64,000 nucleotides of DNA from Corticimicrobacter sp040137905 (GCF_040137905.1 NZ_JBEFDG010000021.1:44990-108989), one strand, 5' to 3'; shown: positions 8,984 to 17,475, numbered from the stretch's first letter. A program made the numbers and translations. Notes: a model not told the origin generated them from the sequence alone.

Positions 8984-9922
8984 ATGCAGGACATCAATTT
9001 CCACAGTGTGATTCCGGCGATTGCCGTGCCGTTCGATGACAATCTGGCCATCGACCGCGATGAGCTGACCCGCTTTTCGCGCTGGCTGGCCGGCCAGCCG
9101 GGGATCGGCGCACTGATGACCAACGGGCATACCGGCGAAGTGTTTTCCCTGACGCCGCTGGAGCGCGCCGAAGTGACGCGCATCACGGCCGAGGCGGTGC
9201 GGGGTATCTGCCCGGTGATTTCTTCGATTGTCTGCGAGGGCATACGCGAAGCGGTCGAGCAGGCCCGCCTGGCCAAGGAGGCCGGGGCCGATGCACTCGA
9301 CATCATGCCGCCACACCACTGGCTGCGTTTCGGTTTCAAGCCCGAGCACTGCCTGGAGTATTTCACTGCCATCGGTGATGCCACTGGCCTGCCGCTGATC
9401 GTGCATGTCTATCCGGCCTGGACGCGGGCTTCGTTCTCCAGCGAACTGCTGGCCGAGCTGGCGCGCCTGCCTGCGGTGCGCGCCTTCAAGATCGGCACCC
9501 GTGAAATGAACAAGTATGCCCGCGACCTGGCGGCGATCCGCGCCGCTGATCCGTCGAAGGCGCTGCTGACCTGCCATGATGAATATCTGCTGGCATCGAT
9601 GGTGCAGGACATCGACGGGGCGCTGGTCGGTTTTGCCTCGCTGGTGCCCGGCCTGATCCATGACCTGCTGCAGGCCGTCCGTGCCGGTGACCTGGCGCGT
9701 GCCATCGAGATCCAGGGCCTGATCACGCCGCTCAAGGATGCGGTCTACGGGGCAGGAGAGCCGACCGGCGAAGCCCATGGCCGCATGAAGGCCGCCATGG
9801 CGCGTGCCGGCATCATTCGCAGTGCGGCAGTGCGTCCGCCGACCCAGGGGCCCAGCGATGCCGAACTGCGTGCCATCGACGCCGCGCTGGAGCATGCCGG
9901 CCTGCTGCCAGTGGCAGCCTGA
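8984..9922 (+). CDS. Dihydrodipicolinate synthase-family lyase/aldolase
   Basis: 312-residue TIM-barrel protein of the DapA/N-acetylneuraminate lyase superfamily. The Schiff-base lysine is Lys169 in FKIGTR and the proton-relay tyrosine is Tyr143 in HVYPAW. The substrate-carboxylate loop reads NGHTGE instead of the GTTGE of true DapA. Members act on 2-oxo acids by aldol cleavage or dehydration. Because it is encoded with an IclR regulator, an ABC importer and an SDR, a catabolic role is much more likely than lysine biosynthesis. The exact substrate is unknown. A good AGGAGA ribosome site precedes the ATG. Confidence 0.88.
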   Translation: MQDINFHSVIPAIAVPFDDNLAIDRDELTRFSRWLAGQPGIGALMTNGHTGEVFSLTPLERAEVTRITAEAVRGICPVISSIVCEGIREAVEQARLAKEAGADALDIMPPHHWLRFGFKPEHCLEYFTAIGDATGLPLIVHVYPAWTRASFSSELLAELARLPAVRAFKIGTREMNKYARDLAAIRAADPSKALLTCHDEYLLASMVQDIDGALVGFASLVPGLIHDLLQAVRAGDLARAIEIQGLITPLKDAVYGAGEPTGEAHGRMKAAMARAGIIRSAAVRPPTQGPSDAELRAIDAALEHAGLLPVAA

Positions 9923-10012
9923 TTCCAAGCTGCCGCCGCGTCCCACTGCGCCAGCAAGAGCCAGGGGACGCACCCGGCGGCCAATCCATGCTTCAGCGAC
10001 AAGGAGACACAG

Positions 10013-10837
10013 ATGCTGATTGCGGAAGAAGATCACGAGGTGCAAGCCGGTGCGGCGGTGGCAGACAGGGAATGCCTGATCTCGCTGCGTGGCCTGGGCA
10101 AGACATACATTACCCCGACAGGGCAGGTACGGGCACTGGACGGGCTGGACCTGGACATTGCCGATGGCGAGTTCGTCAGCATTGTCGGGCCATCCGGCTG
10201 CGGCAAGAGTACGCTGCTGCGGATGCTGGCCGGGCTGGACCCGTACGAAGAAGGCGAGATGCGGATGCAGGGACATCCCATCCAGGGGCCCTCGCGGGAC
10301 GTGGGGGTTGTTTTCCAGGCTGCCAACCTGCTGCCTTGGCTGACGGTTCGGCAGAATGTCGAGTTGCCGCTGAGAGTCGGTGGGCGGCATGCCAACGATG
10401 GCCCCAGCGTGGACACTCTGCTCGACATGACCGGGCTGGGGGATTTCGGCCAGCGCTATCCCTATGAACTGTCGGGCGGCATGCAGCAGCGTGCCGGGAT
10501 ATGCCGGGCCCTGGCTCGCAATCCGCGCACCCTGTTGATGGACGAGCCGTTCGGGGCGCTCGACGCGTTGACGCGCGAACGCATGAATCTTGAGTTGCAG
10601 CGGATCTGGCAGACCAATGGCAAGACGGTGATCCTGATCACCCACAGCATTGCCGAAGCGATTTTCCTGGCAGACCGGGTCATTGTCATGTCGCCCCGGC
10701 CGGGCCGCATCCTGCGCGACCTGCATGTGGACATTCCGCGTCCGCGCACGTTCGACACCATTATCGGGCATCCCGAGTATGCGCGGCTATCGCGCGAGAT
10801 CCGGGGCCTGCTCAATGCACGGGGAGACATAGAATGA
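10013..10837 (+). CDS. ABC transporter ATP-binding protein (NitT/TauT type)
   Basis: 274-residue nucleotide-binding subunit. Walker A GPSGCGKST starts near residue 59; LSGGMQQR is the ABC signature and LLMDEPFGALD contains Walker B and the D-loop. The sequence style, with ITHSIAEAIFLADRVIVMS near the H-loop, is that of nitrate/sulfonate/taurine importers. It energises the permease encoded next, whose start overlaps its stop (ATGA at 10834). The first 24 residues are an unusual extension with no recognisable function. Confidence 0.93.
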   Translation: MLIAEEDHEVQAGAAVADRECLISLRGLGKTYITPTGQVRALDGLDLDIADGEFVSIVGPSGCGKSTLLRMLAGLDPYEEGEMRMQGHPIQGPSRDVGVVFQAANLLPWLTVRQNVELPLRVGGRHANDGPSVDTLLDMTGLGDFGQRYPYELSGGMQQRAGICRALARNPRTLLMDEPFGALDALTRERMNLELQRIWQTNGKTVILITHSIAEAIFLADRVIVMSPRPGRILRDLHVDIPRPRTFDTIIGHPEYARLSREIRGLLNARGDIE

Positions 10838-11664
10838 GTACGCATGCAGTGACCATGCCGGCCATGCAGCAGCCGGCGCGCCGTATCCGATCGCGCTATA
10901 GGGACACCTGGATCACGCTGGCCGGGTTGGTGGTGATCCTGTCGGTCTGGACGCTCAGTGTGCGTCTGTTCGATGTGCCGACCTATATCCTGCCGGCACC
11001 CGAAGCGGTCTGGCAGGCCCTGTGGTCCGGGCTGGCCGTGTCACCGACCAGTCCGATCGGCTATTACCTGCCCCTGTGGAGCACATTCAGCAATGCCGCG
11101 CTGGGTTTCATGATCGGCACGGGCCTGGCCCTGGTGCTGGGCTCACTGATGGCCGAGAGCCGGACCATCGAAAAGCTGCTGATGCCCTATGCCTTCGCCT
11201 TGCAGAGTCTGCCCAAGGTGGCAATTGCCCCGCTGATCGTGATCTGGCTGGGGTTTGGCGATGGTTCCAAGATCGCCATTGCGGCGCTGCTGTCGTTCTT
11301 TCCTGTGCTGATCAACAGCTTCACGGGACTGCGCGCCATCGAGCCTGAGCGGGTGGATCTGATGCGGTCGCTGTCGGCCACGCGCTTCGAAACCTACCGC
11401 ATCGTCAAGCTGCCCAATGCCGCGCCGTATATCTTTGCCGGACTCGACATGGCGGTGGTCTATGCCCTGCTCGGGACCATCGTGGCCGAGTTTCTGGGCG
11501 CGCAAAGCGGCATGGGCGTGGTGATTACGCAGGCCCAGGCCGTGACCGACGTGGCCGGTGTCTTTGCGGCGCTGGTGATTCTGGGGGCCATGGGGATCTG
11601 CCTGCATGCGCTGGTGCGCAGGCTGGAAAAACGGCTGATCCACTGGACCGACCGGGGGCGCTAG
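10834..11664 (+). CDS. ABC transporter permease (NitT/TauT type)
   Basis: 276-residue inner-membrane subunit with about six helices. The coupling-loop region is around residues 165-200 (FTGLRAIEPERVDLMRSLSATR), the EAA-type motif that docks on the ATPase. An 84-base gap separates it from the substrate-binding protein gene and contains a hairpin. Probably works as a homodimer, as is usual for this class. Confidence 0.92.
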   Translation: MSTHAVTMPAMQQPARRIRSRYRDTWITLAGLVVILSVWTLSVRLFDVPTYILPAPEAVWQALWSGLAVSPTSPIGYYLPLWSTFSNAALGFMIGTGLALVLGSLMAESRTIEKLLMPYAFALQSLPKVAIAPLIVIWLGFGDGSKIAIAALLSFFPVLINSFTGLRAIEPERVDLMRSLSATRFETYRIVKLPNAAPYIFAGLDMAVVYALLGTIVAEFLGAQSGMGVVITQAQAVTDVAGVFAALVILGAMGICLHALVRRLEKRLIHWTDRGR

Positions 11665-11689
11665 CGTTGCCTGGACAGGCCCGGCAACG
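11665..11689 (+). repeat. Intercistronic inverted repeat upstream of binding-protein gene
   Basis: CGTTGCC and GGCAACG form perfect 7-bp arms around an 11-base spacer that itself contains CCTG/CAGG. It starts immediately after the permease stop and about 60 bp before the binding-protein start. No T-run follows, so it is not a simple terminator. Such hairpins commonly shield the downstream mRNA so that binding protein is made in excess. Confidence 0.45.
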
Positions 11690-11747
11690 GGTGATGGCAA
11701 GACCTCATGACAAGGCCGACTAGACAGGCCACATAAAGGAGCGAGAC

Positions 11748-12827
11748 ATGAAACGGATCGACAGACGGACATTTCTGGGGGCAGGGGCCAGCCTGGCAGC
11801 CTGGTCCATGTTGCCGGGTTTGGGCATGGCGCAGCAGGCAAGCGGCCTGCGGCAGGTGCGGCTGGGTGTGGGGCTCAAGGCCATGAGCCCGATCGTGATC
11901 AACCTGGTGATCGGGGAAATCCTCGGCTACAACGCGGCCGAGGGCTTCACGCTCAATACGCTGGCGCTGGGCACCAATGCCAATGTGCAGGTCGCGGTGG
12001 ACCGGGGCGAGGTTGATTTCGGCGTGGGCGTGCCCTCGTTCGGCCTGCCGGTGCTGGCGCAGGGAGACTGGAAGCTGGCCCGTAATTTCTATCAGTACAC
12101 CTACCCGTACAAGTGGGACATTGCCGTGCTGCCGGATTCGCCCGTGCAGTCCTATGCGGACCTGAAAGGGCTGCGTATCGGGGTGTCGGATTTCGGTGCC
12201 ACGGACTATCCGGTCACGCGCAATGTGCTGCGCCTGCAGGGGCTGGACCCCGATGGCGATCTGCAGTGGATCGCGGTCGGCAATGGCGTACCGGCAGGGG
12301 TGGCGTTGCGGCGGCAGGCGGTCGATGCCCTGGCCTATTTCGATACCGGCTTCGGGCAGATCGAGGCGGCGGGCTTGCCGTTCCGGTTGCTGCCCCGGCC
12401 GGACAACCTGCCGCTGGTCGGTGGCCAGTTCCTGCAGACGCGGGTCAGCACACTGGACAGCCATCCGCAGTGGGCCGTGGGCCTGGGGCGCTCGGTCAGC
12501 AAGGCATCGACCTTCATCCTCGAGAATCCACGTGCCGGGGCGCTGGCTTTCCTGCGCATGTACCCGGAAACCGCGCCGCGCGGTGCCAGCCAGGACGCGG
12601 CCGTAGAGGCCGTGCTGCAGGCCATCTCGCGTCGCATCAAGCTGTACAGTCCGCCTTATCCCGATGTGCCGATGGGCTATATCGAGGTGTCGGAATTCCG
12701 TACCGAAGCCGACATGACGGGCCTGCAGATCGCGGATTATGCACCTTTCTATACCAATGACCTGATCGGGCAGATCGATGATTATGACCATGAGGCGATC
12801 CGTACCCAGGCGAGGAGCTACACATGA
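11748..12827 (+). CDS. ABC transporter substrate-binding protein, Tat-type signal
   Basis: 359-residue periplasmic protein of the NMT1/SsuA-like class. The N-terminus has a twin-arginine signal (DRRTFLGAG followed by a hydrophobic stretch ending GMAQQA), so it is probably exported folded by Tat. The segment DLKGLRIGVSDFGATDYPVTRNVLRLQGLDP is the family's hinge region. The bound ligand is presumably the substrate of the DapA-like enzyme and SDR in the same operon. The GAGCG before its ATG is a weak ribosome site. Its stop overlaps the SDR start (ATGA at 12824). Confidence 0.9.
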   Translation: MKRIDRRTFLGAGASLAAWSMLPGLGMAQQASGLRQVRLGVGLKAMSPIVINLVIGEILGYNAAEGFTLNTLALGTNANVQVAVDRGEVDFGVGVPSFGLPVLAQGDWKLARNFYQYTYPYKWDIAVLPDSPVQSYADLKGLRIGVSDFGATDYPVTRNVLRLQGLDPDGDLQWIAVGNGVPAGVALRRQAVDALAYFDTGFGQIEAAGLPFRLLPRPDNLPLVGGQFLQTRVSTLDSHPQWAVGLGRSVSKASTFILENPRAGALAFLRMYPETAPRGASQDAAVEAVLQAISRRIKLYSPPYPDVPMGYIEVSEFRTEADMTGLQIADYAPFYTNDLIGQIDDYDHEAIRTQARSYT

Positions 12828-13519
12828 GCGTCGGCCCGCAGGAAGGCCGCCATGCCCTGGTGACCGGGGCGGTCTCCGGCATCGGGCTGGAGATCACGCG
12901 GCGTCTCGTGACGCAGGGCTGGCGCGTGACGGGCCTGGATCGACAGCCGGTGGCCTGCCCAGGGGTCGATTGCCGGGCGGTCGATCTGTCTGATGAGGCT
13001 GCCCTGTCGGCTGAACTGGCGACCCTCGTGCAGGTGGATGCGGTGGTACATGCGGCGGGATTCATGGCAGCCGCGCCACTTGGCAGCCTGGATTCGGAGG
13101 TAGGAAGGCGGCTGTGGCAGGTGCATGTGCAGGCAGCCGCCTTGCTGGTGGATGCGCTGGCCGGTCGCCTGCCGGATGTGACCGGACGGGTCGTGCTGAT
13201 TGGCAGCCGTACGGCTGCCGGGATAGCCGGGCGTAGCCAGTATGCGGCCTGCAAGGCGGCACTGGTCGGTCTGGCCCGATCATGGGCGGCAGAACTGGCA
13301 CCGCGTGGCGTGACGGTCAATATCGTGGCACCCGGGGCGACGCGCACGCCCATGCTGGACGACCCGTCTCGTCGCGGCAGCATGCCGGTGCTGCCGCCCA
13401 TGGGGCGCTATGTCGAACCATCGGAAGTAGCTGCAGCGGTGTGTTTTCTGCTGGGCCGCGAGGCGGGATCGATCACCGGGCAGCAACTGGTGCTGTGCGG
13501 AGGCGGTTCCCTGGCGTAA
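12824..13519 (+). CDS. Short-chain dehydrogenase/reductase
   Basis: 231-residue classical SDR. The NAD(P)-binding motif TGAVSGIG is near residues 14-21; catalytic Ser lies in VLIGSRTA, and Tyr140/Lys144 form the YxxxK pair (YAACK). It keeps the NIVAPG stretch and ends in a tetramer-type C-terminus. Last gene of the IclR/DapA-like/ABC operon, translationally coupled to the binding protein. It probably oxidises or reduces the imported compound or the aldolase product; substrate unknown. Confidence 0.9.
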   Translation: MSVGPQEGRHALVTGAVSGIGLEITRRLVTQGWRVTGLDRQPVACPGVDCRAVDLSDEAALSAELATLVQVDAVVHAAGFMAAAPLGSLDSEVGRRLWQVHVQAAALLVDALAGRLPDVTGRVVLIGSRTAAGIAGRSQYAACKAALVGLARSWAAELAPRGVTVNIVAPGATRTPMLDDPSRRGSMPVLPPMGRYVEPSEVAAAVCFLLGREAGSITGQQLVLCGGGSLA

Positions 13520-13525
13520 GGCGAG

Positions 13526-13846
13526 TCAGCGGGGTGTGCCCAGTATGGCCGCCATCAGGCCGGGCCAGCGGGTATCGAGTTCGGCCCGGCGCAGCGAGTT
13601 GATGTGGGTGGTGCCGGCGTGGTGGGTGCAGACCAGGCCGGCATCGCGCAGCACCCGAAAATGGTGCGACATGCTGGATTTGGGGCGGCCGCCGTCCAGC
13701 TCGCTGCAGGTGGCTGCCGTGGTGGCGGCCAGGGTACGCACGATGTCGAGGCGCACGGGATCGCTGAGCGCGTGGAACAGGCGCTCCAGGGTCAGGTCTT
13801 CGACGGCAGGATGTTTGAAGGGACGCATGATTCGAATCATACCCAT
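13526..13846 (-). CDS. ArsR-family winged-helix repressor
   Basis: About 100-106 residues with an ArsR-type winged helix: LFHALSDPVRLDIVRTL, then SKSSMSHHFRVLRDAGLV-like recognition helix (read as SSMSHHFRVLRDAGLV), then a short wing. The classical metal-binding CxC box of helix 3 is absent, so it probably does not sense metals. Possible starts are 13846, 13840 and 13828; none has a clear ribosome site. It is transcribed away from xenA across a promoter region rich in TTCGAA palindromes, and is the likely local repressor of both genes. Confidence 0.88.
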   Translation of the reverse strand: MGMIRIMRPFKHPAVEDLTLERLFHALSDPVRLDIVRTLAATTAATCSELDGGRPKSSMSHHFRVLRDAGLVCTHHAGTTHINSLRRAELDTRWPGLMAAILGTPR

Positions 13847-13890
13847 GAATCACGGTTTTGTTTTATTATTCGAATATTCTCGAATTATAG
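13827..13890. promoter_or_regulatory. arsR-type/xenA divergent operator region
   Basis: Three TTCGAA-like elements lie between the genes. The first, ATGATTCGAATCAT (13827-13840), is a perfect 14-bp palindrome. The second, TATTCGAATA (13867-13876), is a perfect 10-bp palindrome. The third, TCTCGAAT, is centred 10 bp from the second, one helical turn away. A minus-strand TATAAT (-10 like) occupies 13884-13889. The AT-rich composition contrasts with flanking genes. Binding by the adjacent ArsR-type protein is inferred. Confidence 0.55.
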
Positions 13891-13967
13891 AATATGCCCG
13901 GCTCCACAGGCGAGCCGGTGCTGTCCTCAACGATCCATGCCGGATCAGCCGTCAGGAGAACCTGTTC

Positions 13968-15059
13968 ATGTCGTCCCTGTTTCAGCCTTTTTCCCTTAAA
14001 GATGTGACGCTGCGCAATCGCATTGTCGTGCCGCCCATGTGCCAGTACCAGGCCCGGGATGGCGTGGCCAACGACTGGCACCAGGTCCACTATGCCGGTC
14101 TGGCGCGTGGCGGTGCCAGCCTGGTGATCGTCGAGGCGACCGGCGTCGCCCCCGAAGGTCGTATTTCTCCCGCCTGCCTGGGGCTGTGGAACGATACCCA
14201 GGCCGAAGCACTGGTGCCCATCGTGCAGGCCATCGAGAAGGCCGGTTCCGTGCCGGGTATCCAGATCGGCCATGCCGGCCGCAAGGCCAGCGCCAACGTG
14301 CCATGGGAAGGCGATGACCATATCGCGGCGGATGATCCGCGTGGGTGGGAACCGATCTCGCCGTCTGCGCTGGCCTTTGGTGCCAACCTGCCGCGCGTAC
14401 CGCGTGAGATGACGCTCGACGACATCGTCCGCGTCAAGGCCGATTTCGTGGCGGCGGCGCAGCGGGCGCGTGACGCCGGTTTCCGCTGGCTGGAGCTGCA
14501 CTTTGCGCACGGCTACCTGGGACAGAGCTTTTTCTCCGCCCACGCCAATCAGCGCACTGACGCCTACGGTGGCAGTTTCGAGAACCGCATCCGTTTCCTG
14601 CTCGAAACGCTGGCCGCCGTGCGCGAAGTCTGGCCCGAGAATCTGCCGTTGACGGCGCGTTTCGGCGTGCTTGAGTATGACGGCCGTGATGAGGAAACGC
14701 TGGTCGAATCCATCGAACTGGCGCGTCGCTTCAAGGCTGGCGGCCTGGACCTGTTGAGCGTGAGTGTCGGCTTTTCGACCACGCAGGCCAGCATTCCCTG
14801 GGGCGAGCCGGCTTTCCTGGGGCCGATTGCGCAACGGGTGCGCAGCGAGGCATCCCTGCCGGTGTCGGTGGCCTGGAATATGGGACAGCCTTCGGTTGCC
14901 GCACAGGTGCTGGCAGCAGACCAGGCCGATCTGGTACAGATCGGCAAGGGGCATCTGGCAGATCCACACTGGACCTATGCTGCAGCCAAGACGCTGGGCG
15001 AGGCCCATCCGTCGCAGTGGTTGCCGCCGTCGTACGAATACTGGCTGCGCCGTTATTGA
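13968..15059 (+). CDS. xenA: Old yellow enzyme-family NADPH:flavin oxidoreductase, XenA-like
   Basis: 363 residues, the length of Pseudomonas putida XenA, whose sequence it closely resembles from memory (RNRIVVPPMCQYQ, IQIGHAGRKASANVPWEGDDHIAADD, HFAHGYLGQSFFS). FMN enzyme that reduces activated C=C bonds and nitro or nitrate ester groups. Cys25, which tunes the flavin in the YqjM/XenA class, and the substrate-binding His178/His181 pair are present. Start at 13968 has AGGAGA upstream; the longer open frame is antisense to the repressor. Probably derepressed by electrophiles or quinones via the adjacent ArsR-type protein. Confidence 0.93.
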   Translation: MSSLFQPFSLKDVTLRNRIVVPPMCQYQARDGVANDWHQVHYAGLARGGASLVIVEATGVAPEGRISPACLGLWNDTQAEALVPIVQAIEKAGSVPGIQIGHAGRKASANVPWEGDDHIAADDPRGWEPISPSALAFGANLPRVPREMTLDDIVRVKADFVAAAQRARDAGFRWLELHFAHGYLGQSFFSAHANQRTDAYGGSFENRIRFLLETLAAVREVWPENLPLTARFGVLEYDGRDEETLVESIELARRFKAGGLDLLSVSVGFSTTQASIPWGEPAFLGPIAQRVRSEASLPVSVAWNMGQPSVAAQVLAADQADLVQIGKGHLADPHWTYAAAKTLGEAHPSQWLPPSYEYWLRRY

Positions 15060-15070
15060 TCTTGTGCTGT

Positions 15071-15100
15071 CCGGCAGGTGCCTTGGGAGGTGCTTGCCGG
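15071..15100. terminator. Intergenic hairpin between convergent genes
   Basis: CCGGCA and TGCCGG close a stem extended inwards by GGTGCCT/AGGTGCT with wobble pairs and a TGGG loop. It lies between the stops of xenA and the DMT exporter. There is no T-run on either side, so intrinsic termination is uncertain. Confidence 0.35.
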
Positions 15101-15105
15101 GCAGA

Positions 15106-15993
15106 TCAGGACGGCTGCTGGGCGGCCGCGGCCACCGGTGGCCGGGCCTGGATCGTGCAGATGCTGCCGACCGAGGCCAGGATGGTGCAGCCGATGGCCA
15201 GCCACTGGATGGCGGACAGGTGTTCGCCCAGCACCATCAGGCCCAGCAGTGCTGCCACGGCGGGCTCCATGCTGATCATGATGCCGAAGGCCTCGCGAGG
15301 CAGGCGCTTGAGGGCGACCATTTCGAGCGACATCGGAATGGCACTCGAGACCAGCGCAATGCCCAGGCCGAAGAACAGCAGTTTCCAGTCGAGCAGTGCC
15401 GTGCCGGCATGGATGATGCCGACCGGCAGTGCCACCATCGAGGCGACCACCAGGCCCAGCGAGACGATATGACCAGAATGCAGGTGGCTGGCACGCTTGC
15501 CGTAGATAATGTAGAGCGCCCAGCACAGGGCGGCACCCATGGCGTACAGCACGCCGACGGGGTCGAGCGAGCCGGCACGTGCGCCCAGCGGCAGGATCAG
15601 TCCCAGCCCGAGGGCGGCCAGGCCCAGCCACAGAAAATCGATGCGGCGGCGCGATGACAGCAGCGCCACGCCCAGCGGTCCGCTGAACTCGATGGCCACG
15701 GCAATGCCGAACGGGATGGTGCGCAGTGCCATGTAGAACATCAGGTTCATGACGCCCAGTGCCGCGCCGTACTGGATGATGGCGCGTGCATCCTTGCGGC
15801 TCAGGGGCCAGCGCCAGGGGCGCCAGAGCAGCAACAGAATCAGCGCCGAGAAGCCGACCCGCAGGGCGGTCGTGCCCTGTGCCCCGATAATGGGAAACAA
15901 CTGTTTGGCAAACGAAGTGCCGAGGCCCAGCGCCGTGACCGAACCGAGCACCGCCAGAAAGGGCAGGGCGCGTTGGAACAGGGAGGCGTTCAC
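15106..15993 (-). CDS. DMT/EamA-family exporter, RhtA-like
   Basis: 295-residue inner-membrane protein with about ten helices and two EamA repeats. The stretches ALRTIPFGIAVAIEFSGPLGVAL and LEMVALKRLPREAFGIMISMEPAVAALLGL match the threonine/homoserine exporter RhtA. The GTG at 15993 overlaps the stop of the upstream LysE gene (GTGA), which decides the start over the longer frame. The pairing with a LysE/RhtB-type exporter suggests a small amino-acid efflux operon. Confidence 0.88.
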   Translation of the reverse strand: MNASLFQRALPFLAVLGSVTALGLGTSFAKQLFPIIGAQGTTALRVGFSALILLLLWRPWRWPLSRKDARAIIQYGAALGVMNLMFYMALRTIPFGIAVAIEFSGPLGVALLSSRRRIDFLWLGLAALGLGLILPLGARAGSLDPVGVLYAMGAALCWALYIIYGKRASHLHSGHIVSLGLVVASMVALPVGIIHAGTALLDWKLLFFGLGIALVSSAIPMSLEMVALKRLPREAFGIMISMEPAVAALLGLMVLGEHLSAIQWLAIGCTILASVGSICTIQARPPVAAAAQQPS

Positions 15994-16631
15994 GCTGTAC
16001 TCCGGGTGGCCGTGGCCAGTCTGATCGCCAGTCCGAGGAACAGCAGGCCGGTGAGTCGGTTGAGCACGATCTGGATGCGTGGTGAGCGGGCCAGTACATG
16101 GCCCAGCGATCCGGCCAGCAGGGCGATGAGACTGAACACCAGCAGTGAGCAGAGAATGAAGACACCCCCCAGCAGCAGTAATTGCGGCGCAAGCGGACCG
16201 CGTGCCGGATCGGCAAATTGTGGCAGGAACGCCAGGAAGAAGATCGACACCTTGGGATTGGTCACGTTCATGATGATCCCGCGCAGGTACAGACGGTGCA
16301 TCGGTACCGCTGGTACCTGGGACTGGAGTGTCGAGGCACCGGCTCGCCAGGCCTGCCAGGCGAGCCAGGCCAGATAGCCGGCTCCGGCGATCTTGAGCAC
16401 GGAAAAAGCCAGCGCCGATGTCTTGAAGACCACGGCCAGCCCCAGCGCTACGGCACAGGTATGGACCAGCAGGCCGGTACACAGTCCCAGTACGATGATC
16501 AGCCCGGCACGGCTGCCGCGCAGCGTGGCCTGGGACAGGACGAACAGATTGTCAGGGCCGGGGGCCAGTCCGAGCAGAATCGACGCCATCGAGAAGGCGG
16601 CCAGGGTATCGAGCGGGAGCATGTCGGGCAT
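15990..16631 (-). CDS. LysE/RhtB-family amino-acid exporter
   Basis: Using the ATG at 16631 the protein has 213 residues, the usual family length. It shows the signature LLGLAPGPDNLFVLSQA near the N-terminus, the NPKVSIFFLAFLPQF motif in the middle, and about six hydrophobic helices. The family exports lysine, homoserine, threonine and related amino acids. It is divergent from the LOG-family gene and coupled to the RhtA-like exporter. No LysG-type regulator is adjacent. Confidence 0.88.
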   Translation of the reverse strand: MPDMLPLDTLAAFSMASILLGLAPGPDNLFVLSQATLRGSRAGLIIVLGLCTGLLVHTCAVALGLAVVFKTSALAFSVLKIAGAGYLAWLAWQAWRAGASTLQSQVPAVPMHRLYLRGIIMNVTNPKVSIFFLAFLPQFADPARGPLAPQLLLLGGVFILCSLLVFSLIALLAGSLGHVLARSPRIQIVLNRLTGLLFLGLAIRLATATRSTA

Positions 16632-16747
16632 GAAGGAAAGAAGCGCACGCCGACAGCCGGCATGCGCATCTGCCCATTGTGCCAGAACGGTGCATGACTT
16701 TGGATGGATGGGCATACAATCGTTGCTTTGCAGACAGGGAGCCAGGC

Positions 16748-17320
16748 GTGCGGTTGTGTATTTTTTCGGGATCTAATGCGGGTGCCCGGCCCGCGTACCG
16801 GGAGCAGGCTGCGCTGCTCGGCACGGCACTGGCGCGTGCCGGCATCGGGCTGGTCTATGGCGGGGCTTCCGTGGGCCTGATGGCAGCGGCGGCCAATGCG
16901 GCGCTGGCCGAGGGGGGGGAGGTGATCGGCGTGATTCCTCAGTCGCTGATCGACAAGGAAATTGCCCATACCGGCCTGAAAGACCTGCGCGTGGTCGGCT
17001 CCATGCATGAGCGCAAGGCGCTGATGGCAGAGCTGGCGGATGGCTTCATCGCCCTGCCGGGCGGCTGCGGTACGCTGGAAGAACTGTTCGAGGTCTGGAC
17101 CTGGGGCCAGCTCGGGCATCATGACAAACCCTGCTCGCTGCTCAACATCGAGGGTTTCTACGACAGCCTGCTGGCCTTTCTGGACCATGCCGCCAGCGAG
17201 GCCTTCATGCAGCCCCAGCATCGCAGCATGCTGATCGTCGAGCGTGATATCGATGCGCTGCTGGCTGCGATCCGCAGCTATCAGCCTCCGCATGTCACCA
17301 AATGGATCAACAAAAGCTGA
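16748..17320 (+). CDS. LOG-family (TIGR00730) nucleotide 5'-monophosphate phosphoribohydrolase
   Basis: 190 residues starting at a GTG preceded by AGGGAG with 7-base spacing; this start aligns the family's first strand (VRLCIFSGSNAG) with the N-terminus, while upstream ATG codons would add residues not seen in the family. PGGCGTLEE is the catalytic/nucleotide-binding signature, and SMHERKALM is the other conserved element. LOG enzymes cleave ribose 5'-phosphate from nucleotide monophosphates; plant homologues activate cytokinins. In bacteria the role is probably nucleotide salvage. Confidence 0.92.
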   Translation: MRLCIFSGSNAGARPAYREQAALLGTALARAGIGLVYGGASVGLMAAAANAALAEGGEVIGVIPQSLIDKEIAHTGLKDLRVVGSMHERKALMAELADGFIALPGGCGTLEELFEVWTWGQLGHHDKPCSLLNIEGFYDSLLAFLDHAASEAFMQPQHRSMLIVERDIDALLAAIRSYQPPHVTKWINKS

Positions 17321-17376
17321 TTTTCCTGTTGCCAGCGGCACACTCCGAGGCGGTATGATGGGGTAGACCGTGCCAT

Positions 17377-17408
17377 TTGCGTGCATCTGCTTGCTATCTT
17401 GCACGCAA
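17377..17408. promoter_or_regulatory. Inverted repeat upstream of DUF294/CBS gene
   Basis: TTGCGTGCA (17377-17385) and TGCACGCAA (17400-17408) are perfect 9-bp arms with a 14-base spacer, about 70 bp before the DUF294 gene start. The size suits a dimeric repressor or activator site. No regulator gene is adjacent. Confidence 0.45.
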
Positions 17409-17475
17409 TGGATACGGTTTCCATAAAAAACAGGGTTGGCCGACACCAGATTGGTCAGCACAGGAGACAGCCGTC

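Noticed and set aside
8960..10771. 603-residue open frame on the minus strand
   Set aside because: It lies antisense to the DapA-like and ABC ATPase genes, is rich in His/Gln/Arg/Gly and has no domain; a high-GC shadow frame.
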